Positions 49,426-58,127 of a DNA stretch of 64,000 nucleotides are shown piece after piece. The stretch is from Candidatus Dechloromonas phosphorivorans (GTDB lineage Bacteria; Pseudomonadota; Gammaproteobacteria; Burkholderiales; Rhodocyclaceae): the NCBI GenBank assembly GCA_016721185.1, contig JADKIP010000015.1:124001-188000 (forward strand). Direction: 5' to 3'. Below the pieces are notes generated by a model. It made no database searches, was not told the DNA's origin, and saw only the letters and a list, made by a program, of their open reading frames with translations. Numbering within the stretch: position 1 is the first letter of the stretch; each line of letters begins with the position of its first letter. A program made the position numbers and the translations under genes.

Positions 49426-50846
49426 CGACGGCTCCAGCCTTCCAGACGGTTGTAGAGTGTGGTGCGGTTGATGCCAAGCCGGCGCGCCGCCTGGCTCATG
49501 TTGCCGGCACTGAGTTCAATTGCCGCTTCAATGTAGCCGCGCTCCCAGAGTTCCAGCGTGGCATCGAGTTTCAGGCGACCTGCATTTTGCAGGTGTTTGC
49601 GGGCAGACTGTTTGGTCTGTTCCAGATCGTCGGCGACCAGGCCGATGGGTTCGGTGGGCGGGTTTTCAGCTGGGTCGGCGGCATCAAACTCGGCCAGCAA
49701 CAGCTCGCTGGATACCATTTCGCCCGCATGCCTGGCGGTGAGCCGGATGACGATGTTGCGCAGCTCGCGGACATTGCCCGGGAAAGCGTAATCAAGCCAA
49801 AGCGCTTCGGCGTCTGGAGACAGGCTGAATGGCGGTAATTGCACCTGGCCGGCGTAAATTTTTCTGAAATGATCGAGCAGCAGCAGGCGGTCGTTGCCCA
49901 TTTCGCGCAGCGGCGGGACTGCTACGGTGAACACCGATAAACGATGAAAAAGATCGGCCCGGAAACGGCCGGCCCGAGTTTCCTGGCGCAGGTCGCGATT
50001 GGTTGCGGTGATGATGCGGGCCTTGGAAATACGTGTTTGCGTTTCGCCGACGCGTTGATACTCGCCGTTTTCGAGGACGCGGAGTAGTTTTGGCTGCAGG
50101 TCGAGCGGCAATTCGCCGATCTCGTCAAGGAACAGCGTTCCGCTATCGGCATCTTCAAAGTATCCGGCCTTGGCCGTGCTAGCCCCGGTAAAAGCCCCTT
50201 TGGCGTAACCGAACAGCGTCGGCTCAAGCAGCGTTGGCGAAATGGCTGCGCAGTTCAGGGCAAGAAACGGTTTATCCCGGCGGTTGGTGAGTTGGTGCAG
50301 GTAGTGGCTGGCAACGATATCCTTGCCGCTCCCTGACTCGCCCTCGATCAGTACCGGGAAGGCGAGGTTGGCAAACTGACCAAGTTGCAGGCGCAGGCGC
50401 TGGGCCGGCAGGCTCTCGCCAATCAGCCCGGCAAGTGGCTGGTTTTCAATTTTGCCGGGGAAGTTGAGTGTTTGCTGAAATAGCGCACTCAGTCGGCCAG
50501 GATCGCAGGGCTTGCCGACAAAATCGACCGCGCCCAGCGTACGGGCGTGGCGGGCGTTCTCTTCATCGTTTTGCCCGGAAAGTACAATTATTTTCATCTC
50601 TGGCGACAAAGCCAGCAGGTCGCCGATCAGCGCAAATCCCTCGTCAGGACGGTGCGGAAAAGGCGGTAGGCCCAAGTCAATCAGGGCGATCTGCGGTGCT
50701 TGCCTGAGTTGGCGGAGCATGGCCAGCGCGTGCGGGCGGGAGTGACTGGTGATGACATCAAGCGCTTGCGCGAAAGCGAAACCAAGCGACTCGCTGATCA
50801 GTGGGTCGTCATCGACGATGAGTAAAAGCGGTTTTGCAGCAGTCAA
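49422..50846 (-). CDS. Sigma-54-dependent response regulator, PrsR-like
   Basis: 474 aa. A receiver domain has DDDP at the start and the phosphoacceptor in LIDLGLPPFPHRPDEGFALI. The AAA+ domain has GESGSGKD (Walker A), GAFTGAS (sigma-54 contact loop) and GTLFLDEIGELP. The C-terminal Fis-type helix-turn-helix is NMSQAARRLGINRTTLYNRL. The IDLGLPP.P...EGFALI pattern recalls PrsR of PEP-CTERM systems. It would activate sigma-54 promoters, plausibly of this pilus cluster. The kinase at 33064 is the likely partner. Confidence 0.9.
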   Translation of the reverse strand: MTAAKPLLLIVDDDPLISESLGFAFAQALDVITSHSRPHALAMLRQLRQAPQIALIDLGLPPFPHRPDEGFALIGDLLALSPEMKIIVLSGQNDEENARHARTLGAVDFVGKPCDPGRLSALFQQTLNFPGKIENQPLAGLIGESLPAQRLRLQLGQFANLAFPVLIEGESGSGKDIVASHYLHQLTNRRDKPFLALNCAAISPTLLEPTLFGYAKGAFTGASTAKAGYFEDADSGTLFLDEIGELPLDLQPKLLRVLENGEYQRVGETQTRISKARIITATNRDLRQETRAGRFRADLFHRLSVFTVAVPPLREMGNDRLLLLDHFRKIYAGQVQLPPFSLSPDAEALWLDYAFPGNVRELRNIVIRLTARHAGEMVSSELLLAEFDAADPAENPPTEPIGLVADDLEQTKQSARKHLQNAGRLKLDATLELWERGYIEAAIELSAGNMSQAARRLGINRTTLYNRLEGWSRR

Positions 50847-50953
50847 AAGGCCGTGTATTCCAGATGAAATTTTGTTTGATTATAGCCTCGGCCCTTCCTT
50901 GGGTTGGCGGGTGATTCTGCTAAAATCGCCGAACTTTTCATGAAGGAAGCGCT

Positions 50954-51766
50954 TTGCCCGACGATATTCTGGTCGATATTGAAGACCTCCGCTTCAGCTA
51001 TGGTGGCCGGCCAGTGCTTGAAGGGATCAGCATGAAGATCCCGCGTGGCAAGGTGGTGGCCATTATGGGTGGCTCCGGTTGCGGCAAAACAACCCTGTTG
51101 CGTTGCATTGGTGGTCAGTTGCGGCCGAATGGCGGGCGCGTCCGCCTTGAAAAACACCAAGTCTGCGAAATGTCGCACAAGGATTTGTACCGATTGCGCC
51201 GCAAGATGGGCATGCTTTTCCAGTTTGGCGCGCTATTCACTGATATGTCGGTGTTCGACAATGTCGCCTTCCCGATGCGCGAACATACGGATATGTCGGA
51301 AGAAATGATTCGCGACCTCGTGCTGATGAAGCTGGAGGCCGTTGGCTTGCGTGGCGCCCACAAACTGATGCCGGGGGAACTCTCCGGCGGTATGGCGCGC
51401 CGGGTGGCGCTGGCTCGTGCAGTAGCACTCGACCCGATGCTGATGATGTACGACGAGCCCTTTGCGGGTCTTGATCCAATCGCGCTTGGCGTCATTGGTC
51501 AATTAATCCGCAAGCTTAACGATGCGCTTGGCGCAACCTCGATCATGGTGACGCACGATGTTCAGGAGTCATTGCAGATCGTTGATTATATTTACTTTAT
51601 TTCCGCTGGACGGATCGTTGCCGAAGGAACACCGGACGAGATTCGCGCCTCGAAAGACCCATTCGTTCACCAGTTTATTCATGCCGAAGTAGATGGGCCG
51701 GTACATTTCGACTATCCGGCGCCCTCGGTGCAGCAGGAGTTCTTGCGCGGCGTGAATCATGTTTAA
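50954..51766 (+). CDS. mlaF: ABC transporter ATPase MlaF
   Basis: 270 aa from a TTG start at 50954 with AAGGAAG seven bases upstream. Walker A GGSGCGKTT, signature LSGGMARRVALARAV, Walker B MMYDEPFAGLD. It starts the mlaFEDACB operon that returns phospholipids between outer and inner membranes. It overlaps mlaE by 8 bp. Divergent from the pilus regulator gene across a 107-bp gap that should hold both promoters. Confidence 0.95.
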   Translation: MPDDILVDIEDLRFSYGGRPVLEGISMKIPRGKVVAIMGGSGCGKTTLLRCIGGQLRPNGGRVRLEKHQVCEMSHKDLYRLRRKMGMLFQFGALFTDMSVFDNVAFPMREHTDMSEEMIRDLVLMKLEAVGLRGAHKLMPGELSGGMARRVALARAVALDPMLMMYDEPFAGLDPIALGVIGQLIRKLNDALGATSIMVTHDVQESLQIVDYIYFISAGRIVAEGTPDEIRASKDPFVHQFIHAEVDGPVHFDYPAPSVQQEFLRGVNHV

Positions 51767-52553
51767 CCCGCTGTCGCTTATTCGCAAATTGGGGCACGCC
51801 ACGGTCGACCGGATCTGGCGCCTGGGTTTTGCAACGCGCTTCCTGTTTGCCATTCTGAAATATTCAGCCACCTCTTTTCGGCGTTTGCCGCTGACCCTGC
51901 GCGAAATCTATTTCAGCGGCGTGCTGTCCCTGCTGATCATTGTCGTTTCAGGCTTGTTTGTCGGGATGGTGCTCGGTTTGCAAGGTTATGAAACCTTGCA
52001 GCGCTATGGCTCAACCGAGGCGTTGGGAATTCTGGTTGCCCTGTCCTTGACCCGCGAACTAGGCCCGGTGGTGGCCGGTTTGCTGTTTGCCTCGCGCGCA
52101 GGTTCGTCGGTGACGGCAGAAATTGGCCTGATGAAGTCAACCGAGCAATTGAAGGCAATGGACATGATGGCCGTTGACCCGATCGCCCGCGTCGTCGCGC
52201 CGCGCTTCTGGGGCGGTGTGATCTCTATGCCCTTGCTCGCTGCCTTGTTTTCAGCGATGGGGGTGATGGGCGGCTGGCTGGTAGGGGTCGTTTTTATCGG
52301 TGTCGATGAAGGCGCCTTCTGGGCGCAAATGCAGGCCGGTGTGGATTTTCGCTATGACATCGTGAATGGCGTCATCAAAAGTTTTGTATTTGGCGTTGCG
52401 GTGTCGCTGATCGCCGTTTTCGAAGGCTACGATTCGGCACCGACCGCCGAAGGTGTGTCACGGGCGATTACCCGCACTGTGGTGACCTCCGCGCTGGCTA
52501 TTCTGGCGCTGGATTTCGTTCTGACTTCGTTCATGTTCCGGGGAACTTCATGA
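51759..52553 (+). CDS. mlaE: Phospholipid ABC transporter permease MlaE
   Basis: 264 aa, five hydrophobic segments. MlaE motifs: VSGLFVGMVLGLQGYETLQRYGS, LTRELGPVVAGLLFASRAGSSVTAEIGLMKSTEQL, and a C-terminal AEGVSRAITRTVVTS. Inner-membrane permease of the Mla pathway. ATGA overlap with mlaD. Confidence 0.95.
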   Translation: MFNPLSLIRKLGHATVDRIWRLGFATRFLFAILKYSATSFRRLPLTLREIYFSGVLSLLIIVVSGLFVGMVLGLQGYETLQRYGSTEALGILVALSLTRELGPVVAGLLFASRAGSSVTAEIGLMKSTEQLKAMDMMAVDPIARVVAPRFWGGVISMPLLAALFSAMGVMGGWLVGVVFIGVDEGAFWAQMQAGVDFRYDIVNGVIKSFVFGVAVSLIAVFEGYDSAPTAEGVSRAITRTVVTSALAILALDFVLTSFMFRGTS

Positions 52554-53020
52554 ACCGTACCGTACTCGACCTCTGGGTCGGCATTTTTGTCGCCATCGGG
52601 ATCGCCGCAGTGATGTTTTTGGCGCTCAAAGTGGGTAACCTTTCATCGGCGCACCTGTCCAATACTTATGTCCTGCAGGCCAAGTTTGATAACATCGGCG
52701 GCCTCAAGGTGCGTGGACCGGTGAAAAGCGCTGGTGTGGTTGTCGGGCGAATTTCTGATATCACCTTTGATCCGGCAACGTATGAGGCAGTCGTCACCAT
52801 GAATGTCGATGGTCGCTATCAGTTTCCGAAAGATACTTTCGCCGCCATTTATACGGCTGGCTTGCTCGGTGAGCAATTCATCGGCTTTGAGGTCGGTGGT
52901 GAGGAAAAAATGTTGAAATCCGGTGACGTCATCAAGAAAACGCAATCAGCGGTTGTTCTGGAAAAATTGATCAGCCAGTTCCTTTTCAACAAGGCGGCAG
53001 ACGGGCAGGATACGAAATGA
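52550..53020 (+). CDS. mlaD: MCE-domain substrate-binding protein MlaD
   Basis: 156 aa. One N-terminal anchor (about 8-27, WVGIFVAIGIAAVMFLALKV), then a single MCE domain with FDNIGGLKVRGPVKSAGVVVG and YTAGLLGEQFIGFEVGG. It forms the hexameric ring through which lipids pass. The length is typical for beta- and gammaproteobacteria. Confidence 0.95.
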   Translation: MNRTVLDLWVGIFVAIGIAAVMFLALKVGNLSSAHLSNTYVLQAKFDNIGGLKVRGPVKSAGVVVGRISDITFDPATYEAVVTMNVDGRYQFPKDTFAAIYTAGLLGEQFIGFEVGGEEKMLKSGDVIKKTQSAVVLEKLISQFLFNKAADGQDTK

Positions 53021-53043
53021 TGAAGATTTTCCTGGGGAATGAA

Positions 53044-53742
53044 ATGTCGCGCTATCGCAAGTTACTGGCTGGTGGCGTATTTGCGATGGTGTTCGCAGGC
53101 GCGGTGATGGCCGAAGAAAATCAGCGTGACCCCTACGAAGGCTTCAATCGCAGCATGTTTGCCGTTAATGAGGTCATCGACAAACTGGCCACCAAGCCGC
53201 TTGCCCAGATTTATGACAAGGCAGCGCCGTTGCCAGTGAAGGCTGGGACGGGTAATTTTTTCGGCAACGTGGGTGATCTCTGGATCGGTTCAAATAATGC
53301 CTTGCAAGGTAAATTTGGCGATGCTGGCGTCGATATCGGCCGTTTGTTGATTAATTCCACCGTGGGTATTTTCGGTTTGTTTGATGTGGCTAGCGAGCTA
53401 GGACTGGAAAAGCACGAAGAAGATTTTGGCCAGACCATGGCGGTGTGGGGCGTTGGTGGTGGCGGTTACCTGTTTTGGCCGGTGATCGGGCCGCGGACTT
53501 TGCGAGATACGGCTGGCTGGTTTATCGACTCTTATGGTGATCCAGTATGGCGTACCCGCCCGGTTTCTGTCCGAAACAGCCTGCTGACCCTGCGCTTTAT
53601 TGATATTCGCGCCAGTCTTTTGCCCGCAGACAAGGTGGTTGAAGAAGCGGCGCTGGATAAATATGCCTATATTCGCGACGCTTATCTGCAGCGCCGTCGC
53701 AATCAGATTTTTGATGGTCGTCCACCGCGTCTCGATGATTGA
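53044..53742 (+). CDS. mlaA: MlaA/VacJ-family protein without a lipobox
   Basis: 232 aa from ATG at 53044, preceded by GGGGAATGAA. MlaA marks: NQRDPYEGFNRSMFAVNEVIDK, GNVGDLWIGSNNALQGKFGDAG, the DFGQTMAVWGVG stretch and GPRTLRDTAGWFIDSYGDP. E. coli MlaA is a lipoprotein, but here the signal peptide ends GAVMAEEN with no Cys, so it would be a soluble or peripherally bound form. In betaproteobacteria this gene commonly sits between mlaD and mlaC. A start at 53017 would only lengthen the leader. Confidence 0.92.
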   Translation: MSRYRKLLAGGVFAMVFAGAVMAEENQRDPYEGFNRSMFAVNEVIDKLATKPLAQIYDKAAPLPVKAGTGNFFGNVGDLWIGSNNALQGKFGDAGVDIGRLLINSTVGIFGLFDVASELGLEKHEEDFGQTMAVWGVGGGGYLFWPVIGPRTLRDTAGWFIDSYGDPVWRTRPVSVRNSLLTLRFIDIRASLLPADKVVEEAALDKYAYIRDAYLQRRRNQIFDGRPPRLDD

Positions 53743-53758
53743 TTTGTTCGGAAAATAA

Positions 53759-54385
53759 ATGATGAAAAAGATTATTGCCCTCATCTTCGCGACCTTGGTT
53801 GCCGCCACCGCTCAGGCTCAAGAGACGCCTGATGTGTTGATCAAGCAGGTCACCGAGGATGTGCTGGAGATTGTTCGCAACGACAAGGACATCCAGAGTG
53901 GCAACACTCAAAAGGCGATTGATCTGGTCGATAAAAAAGTTTTGCCGCACTTTGATTTTCTGCACATGACAGCACTGGCGCTAGGTAAGGACTGGCGGAA
54001 AGCTACGCCACAGCAGCAGCAGCAACTGACCACTGAGTTCAAGACGCTTCTGGTTCGGACTTATTCGAACGCGCTGACCGGCTACAAAAATCAAAAAGTT
54101 GTCTATAAGCCATTCAAAATGAATGCAGGCGAGACTGATGTGCTGGTGCGCACTGAGGTTTTGCAGCCGGGGAGCAAGGCGATTCAGCTCGATTACAGCT
54201 TGGAAAAAAAAGAGAGCGGCTGGAAGGTTTATGACGTAACCGTGGCTGGCATCAGCCTGGTGACCAACTACCGTGACCAGTTTGCCCAAGAGGTTCGTAA
54301 CGGCGGCGTCGATGGTCTGATTGCCACAGTCGCGGCCAAAAACAAATCGCTGGAATCCAATCTGGCAAAAGCGGAAAAAAAATGA
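53759..54385 (+). CDS. mlaC: Periplasmic lipid carrier MlaC
   Basis: 208 aa with a signal peptide (MMKKIIALIFATLVAATAQA). MlaC body: VLIKQVTEDVLEIVRNDKDIQ, VLPHFDFLHMTALALGKDWRKATPQQQQQL, then KVYDVTVAGISLVTNYRDQFAQEV. It shuttles phospholipid between MlaA and MlaFEDB. It overlaps mlaB by 4 bp (ATGA). Confidence 0.95.
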   Translation: MMKKIIALIFATLVAATAQAQETPDVLIKQVTEDVLEIVRNDKDIQSGNTQKAIDLVDKKVLPHFDFLHMTALALGKDWRKATPQQQQQLTTEFKTLLVRTYSNALTGYKNQKVVYKPFKMNAGETDVLVRTEVLQPGSKAIQLDYSLEKKESGWKVYDVTVAGISLVTNYRDQFAQEVRNGGVDGLIATVAAKNKSLESNLAKAEKK

Positions 54386-54663
54386 TCGAACGTGAAGGCC
54401 CGCGCCTGATCGTCAAAGTACCTCTTGTCATGGCGAATGCCCGTGCTCTGCTTGAGGCAGGGCGTCTCGCCTTGCAACCGGGGGAGCAGGTTTTTGACTT
54501 TTCGGTGGTGACCGAGGCTGACTCTTCGGCGTTAGCCGTCATGCTTGGTTGGCTTCGCGCCGCATCATTGTCACGGTCGACCGTAAAATTTGCCCATATT
54601 CCAACGGGCGTGCGCTCGCTGGCGGAGTTGTATGGCGTTACCGAGTTGTTACCCCTCGTCTGA
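54382..54663 (+). CDS. mlaB: STAS-domain protein MlaB
   Basis: 93 aa. STAS-like: LAL...FDFSVVTEADSSALAVMLGWLRAASL with the conserved SSA, then a short C-terminal helix (GVRSLAELYGV). MlaB binds MlaF and regulates its ATPase. The next gene starts 15 bp downstream, so the operon probably continues. Confidence 0.9.
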   Translation: MIEREGPRLIVKVPLVMANARALLEAGRLALQPGEQVFDFSVVTEADSSALAVMLGWLRAASLSRSTVKFAHIPTGVRSLAELYGVTELLPLV

Positions 54664-54677
54664 GGGCGTTGATTGTT

Positions 54678-55397
54678 ATGGCCGCTGCTGTTTCCATCGT
54701 CGATGTCGTCAAGCATTTTGGTTCGCTGCAAGCACTGGCCGGCGTTTCGCTAGCCATCGAAGAGGGTGAGTTTTTTGGCCTGCTCGGACCCAATGGTGCC
54801 GGTAAAACAACGCTGATTTCCTGTTTGGCCGGGCTGATTCGCCCGGACTCCGGTACCTTAAAGGTGCTGGGTCACGACGTGATCAATGATTTTCGTGAGG
54901 CTCGGCGTCTGCTGGGTGTGGTGCCGCAGGAGTTGGTGTTTGATCCGTTTTTCAACGTCCGTGAAACCCTGCAGATCCAGTCGGGCTACTTCGGTATCCG
55001 CAAGAATGATGACTGGATCGATGAGATTCTTCATAACCTTGATCTGACCAGTAAGGCCAATGTGAACATGCGCCGTCTCTCGGGAGGCATGAAGCGCCGC
55101 GTGCTGGTCGCCCAGGCGTTGGTGCACAAGCCGCCGGTGATCGTGCTTGATGAGCCGACGGCCGGGGTTGATGTCGAGTTGCGTCAAGGATTGTGGCAGT
55201 TTGTTCGCCGCCTGAATGGCGAGGGCCATACCATCATTCTGACCACGCATTATCTGGAAGAAGCCGAGGCGCTTTGCGGACGGATCGCATTGATGAAGCA
55301 GGGGCGCGTCGTTGCACTCGATACCACGGCCAATTTGATGGCGGCTCACCCGGGCGGAACGCTTGAGGATGTATTTGTCCGGGCTATGCATCAATGA
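54678..55397 (+). CDS. ABC-2 exporter ATPase (YadG-like)
   Basis: 239 aa from ATG at 54678. Walker A GPNGAGKTT, signature LSGGMKRRVLVAQAL, Walker B VIVLDEPTAGVD, and a C-terminal TLEDVFVRAM as in ABC-2 drug/antibiotic/lipid exporters (YadG). The substrate is unknown. It overlaps the permease gene by 4 bp. Upstream in-frame sequence lies inside mlaB and is not used. This pair is a standard neighbour of mla genes in betaproteobacteria. Confidence 0.92.
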   Translation: MAAAVSIVDVVKHFGSLQALAGVSLAIEEGEFFGLLGPNGAGKTTLISCLAGLIRPDSGTLKVLGHDVINDFREARRLLGVVPQELVFDPFFNVRETLQIQSGYFGIRKNDDWIDEILHNLDLTSKANVNMRRLSGGMKRRVLVAQALVHKPPVIVLDEPTAGVDVELRQGLWQFVRRLNGEGHTIILTTHYLEEAEALCGRIALMKQGRVVALDTTANLMAAHPGGTLEDVFVRAMHQ

Positions 55398-56146
55398 TTG
55401 GCTTTTGGACACTCCTCTACAAAGAATTGCTGCGTTTCTGGAAAGTCGCTTTTCAGACCGTTGGTGCACCGGTGTTGACGGCGCTGCTCTACCTGATGAT
55501 CTTTGGCCATGTGCTCGACGAGCATGTTCAGGTGCATGGCGTGCGCTACACCAGCTTTCTTGTACCAGGGTTGGTGATGATGCAGGTTTTGCAGAACGCT
55601 TTTGCCAATTCATCCTCCAGTCTGATCCAGGCGAAAATTACCGGCTCGATTGTGTTTGTACTGTTGCCGCCCATTCCTTACAGCGCCTTCTTTGCGGCTT
55701 ATGTGCTTGCTGCTTTGGCGCGTGGGTTGATGGTCGGGATTGGCGTGCTTCTGGCAACTGTCTGGTTTGCTGAAATAACCGTCGTTGCACCGTTCTGGGT
55801 ACTCGCGTTTGCTTTGCTGGGTGGCGCAATGTTTGCCGCACTGGGGATGATTGCCGGTATCTGGTCGGAAAAATTCGATCAACTCGCGGCTTTTCAGAAC
55901 TTCCTGATCATGCCGCTAACCATGCTCTCCGGTGTCTTCTATTCAATTCATTCGCTGCCGGCCCTTTGGCAGGGCGTGTCACATTACAATCCTGTTTTTT
56001 ATATGATCGACGGTTTCCGTTATGGCTTTTTCGGCGTCTCTGACGTAGCGCCGGAAATCAGCCTCGGAGTCGTTTTTGGCTGCTTCGCAGCCGTATCCCT
56101 GCTGACGCTGAATCTGCTCAAGCGGGGCTGGAAATTAAGAGCCTGA
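55394..56146 (+). CDS. ABC-2 exporter permease (YadH-like)
   Basis: 250 aa, six hydrophobic segments of the ABC-2 type: PVLTALLYLMIFGHVL, SFLVPGLVMMQVLQNAF, VFVLLPPIPYSAFFAAYVL and LMPLTMLSGVFYS-like (IMPLTMLSGVFYSIHSLP). It pairs with the ATPase just upstream. The role is inferred; the exported compound cannot be named. Confidence 0.9.
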   Translation: MIGFWTLLYKELLRFWKVAFQTVGAPVLTALLYLMIFGHVLDEHVQVHGVRYTSFLVPGLVMMQVLQNAFANSSSSLIQAKITGSIVFVLLPPIPYSAFFAAYVLAALARGLMVGIGVLLATVWFAEITVVAPFWVLAFALLGGAMFAALGMIAGIWSEKFDQLAAFQNFLIMPLTMLSGVFYSIHSLPALWQGVSHYNPVFYMIDGFRYGFFGVSDVAPEISLGVVFGCFAAVSLLTLNLLKRGWKLRA

Positions 56147-56150
56147 AGCC

Positions 56151-56396
56151 ATGATGCACCCCGATAAAATCAAAGAACTCATTCTCGCCGGCATGACCTG
56201 CGAACACCTCGCCCTCGATGGTGACGGACAACATTTTGAGGCCGTTGTTGTCAGCGCCGAATTTGCCGGCAAGAGCCGCGTCCAGCGCCAGCAGCATGTT
56301 TACCAGACGCTTAAGGAAAAATTGGCCACCGGCGAATTGCACGCCCTTTCCTTCAAGACGCTGACCCCGGAAGAATGGAGTGCGCAACGTGGATAA
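56151..56396 (+). CDS. BolA/IbaG-family protein
   Basis: 81 aa. BolA fold: MHPDKIKELILAGMTCEHLALDGDGQHFEAVVVSAEF and a helix QRQQHVYQTLKEKL, with HALSFKTLTPEEW at the end. IbaG-type proteins work with monothiol glutaredoxins or in acid stress. Its place before murA matches E. coli and other proteobacteria (ibaG-murA). The stop overlaps the murA start region. Confidence 0.92.
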   Translation: MMHPDKIKELILAGMTCEHLALDGDGQHFEAVVVSAEFAGKSRVQRQQHVYQTLKEKLATGELHALSFKTLTPEEWSAQRG

Positions 56397-57642
56397 ATTA
56401 CTGATTCAGGGCGGTGCCGTCCTTTCCGGCGAAGTCGCCATTTCCGGTGCGAAGAATGCAGCGCTGCCGATTCTCTGTGCCGCTTTGCTCACGACCGAGC
56501 CCGTACACTTCACCAACGTGCCGCAGCTCAACGATATTTCGACAATGCTGCGTCTGTTGGCTGATATGGGCGTTGGCGTGACCAAGGATGGCGTTGATGG
56601 CCTAACGCTTGATGGCGGCAAACTGAATAATCCTGTGGCCTCCTACGAAATGGTGAAAACCATGCGCGCCGCGATTCTCGTCCTTGGCCCGCTGGTTGCC
56701 CGCTGTGGCGAGGCCCGCGTTTCGCTGCCCGGCGGCTGTGCCATCGGGGCGCGCCCGGTTGATCAGCACATCAAGGGCTTGCAGGCGATGGGCGCCGAAA
56801 TTTCGGTCGAACACGGCTATGTTCATGCCAAAGCCTCTCGCCTTAAAGGCGCCCGCATCTGTACCGACATGGTCACGGTGACCGGGACAGAAAACCTGAT
56901 GATGGCCGCCTGTCTGGCTGACGGAGAAACGGTCATCGAGAATGCCGCGCGGGAGCCGGAGGTAGTCGATCTGGCCAATTGCCTGGTCAGCATGGGCGCC
57001 CGGATCTCTGGCGCCGGCACTGACGTTATTCGTATCCAGGGGGTCGAGAAACTTCACGGCGCGACTCACTCGATCATGCCGGATCGTATCGAAACGGGAA
57101 CTTACCTTTGTGCCGCAGCGGTTACTGGCGGTGATGTCCGTCTGCTCAAGACCTCGGCGGCTTATCTTGATACCGTTGTCGATAAATTGATGGACGCTGG
57201 TTGTGACATCACTGTTGAGCGAGACTCCATTCGTCTCGTCGCGCCCAAACGCCTGAAAGCGGTCAGCCTGCGCACTGCGCCCTATCCCGCCTTTCCGACC
57301 GACATGCAGGCGCAATTCATGGCCATCAACTGCGTGGCTGAGGGTGTGGCAACCATTCGCGAAACCATTTTCGAAAACCGCTTCATGCACGCCAACGAGT
57401 TGGCACGTCTGGGTGCCGATATCCAGATTGAAGGCAGTAATGCGATCGTACGCGGCGTGGCGCGGCTGGAGGGAGCAACCGTGATGGCGACCGACTTGCG
57501 CGCTTCGGCATCATTGGTGATTGCGGGGCTGGTGGCGCAGGGCGAGACGCTGATCGACCGTATCTATCACTTGGATCGTGGTTATGCGCAGATTGAAGAA
57601 AAGCTGACCAAGCTGGGTGCCATCGTCAAACGCGTCCATTAA
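56389..57642 (+). CDS. murA: UDP-N-acetylglucosamine 1-carboxyvinyltransferase MurA
   Basis: 417 aa from GTG at 56389 (MDKLLIQGG), with GGAG eight bases upstream; a GTG at 56380 is the weaker option. EPSP-synthase-like enzyme with the fosfomycin-binding Cys loop around RVSLPGGCAIGARPVDQHI, plus ISGAKNAALPILCAALLT and LRASASLVIAGLVAQGET. It commits UDP-GlcNAc to peptidoglycan. It overlaps the BolA gene end. Confidence 0.96.
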   Translation: MDKLLIQGGAVLSGEVAISGAKNAALPILCAALLTTEPVHFTNVPQLNDISTMLRLLADMGVGVTKDGVDGLTLDGGKLNNPVASYEMVKTMRAAILVLGPLVARCGEARVSLPGGCAIGARPVDQHIKGLQAMGAEISVEHGYVHAKASRLKGARICTDMVTVTGTENLMMAACLADGETVIENAAREPEVVDLANCLVSMGARISGAGTDVIRIQGVEKLHGATHSIMPDRIETGTYLCAAAVTGGDVRLLKTSAAYLDTVVDKLMDAGCDITVERDSIRLVAPKRLKAVSLRTAPYPAFPTDMQAQFMAINCVAEGVATIRETIFENRFMHANELARLGADIQIEGSNAIVRGVARLEGATVMATDLRASASLVIAGLVAQGETLIDRIYHLDRGYAQIEEKLTKLGAIVKRVH

Positions 57643-57870
57643 AGTTTTGTTGTTTCTTGGTTGAAAAGGCTAGTTTTCTATGGTCGACCGTAGAAAATGC
57701 CAAAAAACGCTTTGCGTAAATCAAGAGCTGACACATACTACGGGCTCGGGATTTCCAGGCAGTGTTTTTTTCCTGCGCCGTACCACGGTTAGTCAGTAAG
57801 CTCCTCGGTCTTGGTTCTCGTACTTTGTTTTGGGTGAAAGCCCGTTAATTTTTTCCAAGGAAGCTATAAA
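57643..57870 (+). promoter_or_regulatory. Gap and long leader of the cold-shock gene
   Basis: This 228-bp stretch holds no gene. It has the motif GTCGACCGTA at 57683-57692. The part next to cspA, with GGGTGAAAGCCCG, TTTTTTCC and a good site AAGGAAG at 57856-57862, looks like the long 5' leader of a cold-shock gene. Such leaders fold into temperature-sensitive structures in CspA family genes. Confidence 0.55.
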
Positions 57871-58077
57871 ATGGCAAACGGTACAGTTAAGTGGTTCAAC
57901 GATTCCAAAGGTTTTGGTTTTATCTCCCCGTCTGAAGGCGGCGAAGACCTGTTCGCTCACTTCTCAGCGATTCAAGGCAATGGTTTCAAGACCCTTGCTG
58001 AGAACCAAAAGGTAACTTTCGACATCGTTACCGGCCCTAAGGGCAAGCAAGCTGCAAACATCCGCCCGGTTGAATAA
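57871..58077 (+). CDS. Cold-shock protein (CspA family)
   Basis: 68 aa single cold-shock domain: GTVKWFNDSKGFGFISPSEGGEDLFAHFSAIQGNGFKTL, with RNP1 KGFGFI and RNP2-like DLFAHF. It is an RNA chaperone or antiterminator. Full length. It is followed by a perfect rho-independent terminator and then by an intron. Confidence 0.96.
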   Translation: MANGTVKWFNDSKGFGFISPSEGGEDLFAHFSAIQGNGFKTLAENQKVTFDIVTGPKGKQAANIRPVE

Positions 58078-58096
58078 ATCGAGCGTCGTTTGAGCA

Positions 58097-58120
58097 AAAA
58101 GCCCGGTTCGCCGGGCTTTT
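58097..58120 (+). terminator. Terminator of the cold-shock gene and likely target of the intron
   Basis: AAAAGCCCGG TTCG CCGGGCTTTT, a perfect 10-bp stem with T-run. The group II intron begins 7 bp later. Group IIC introns insert just downstream of such hairpins. Confidence 0.93.
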
Positions 58121-58127
58121 GTTCGTT

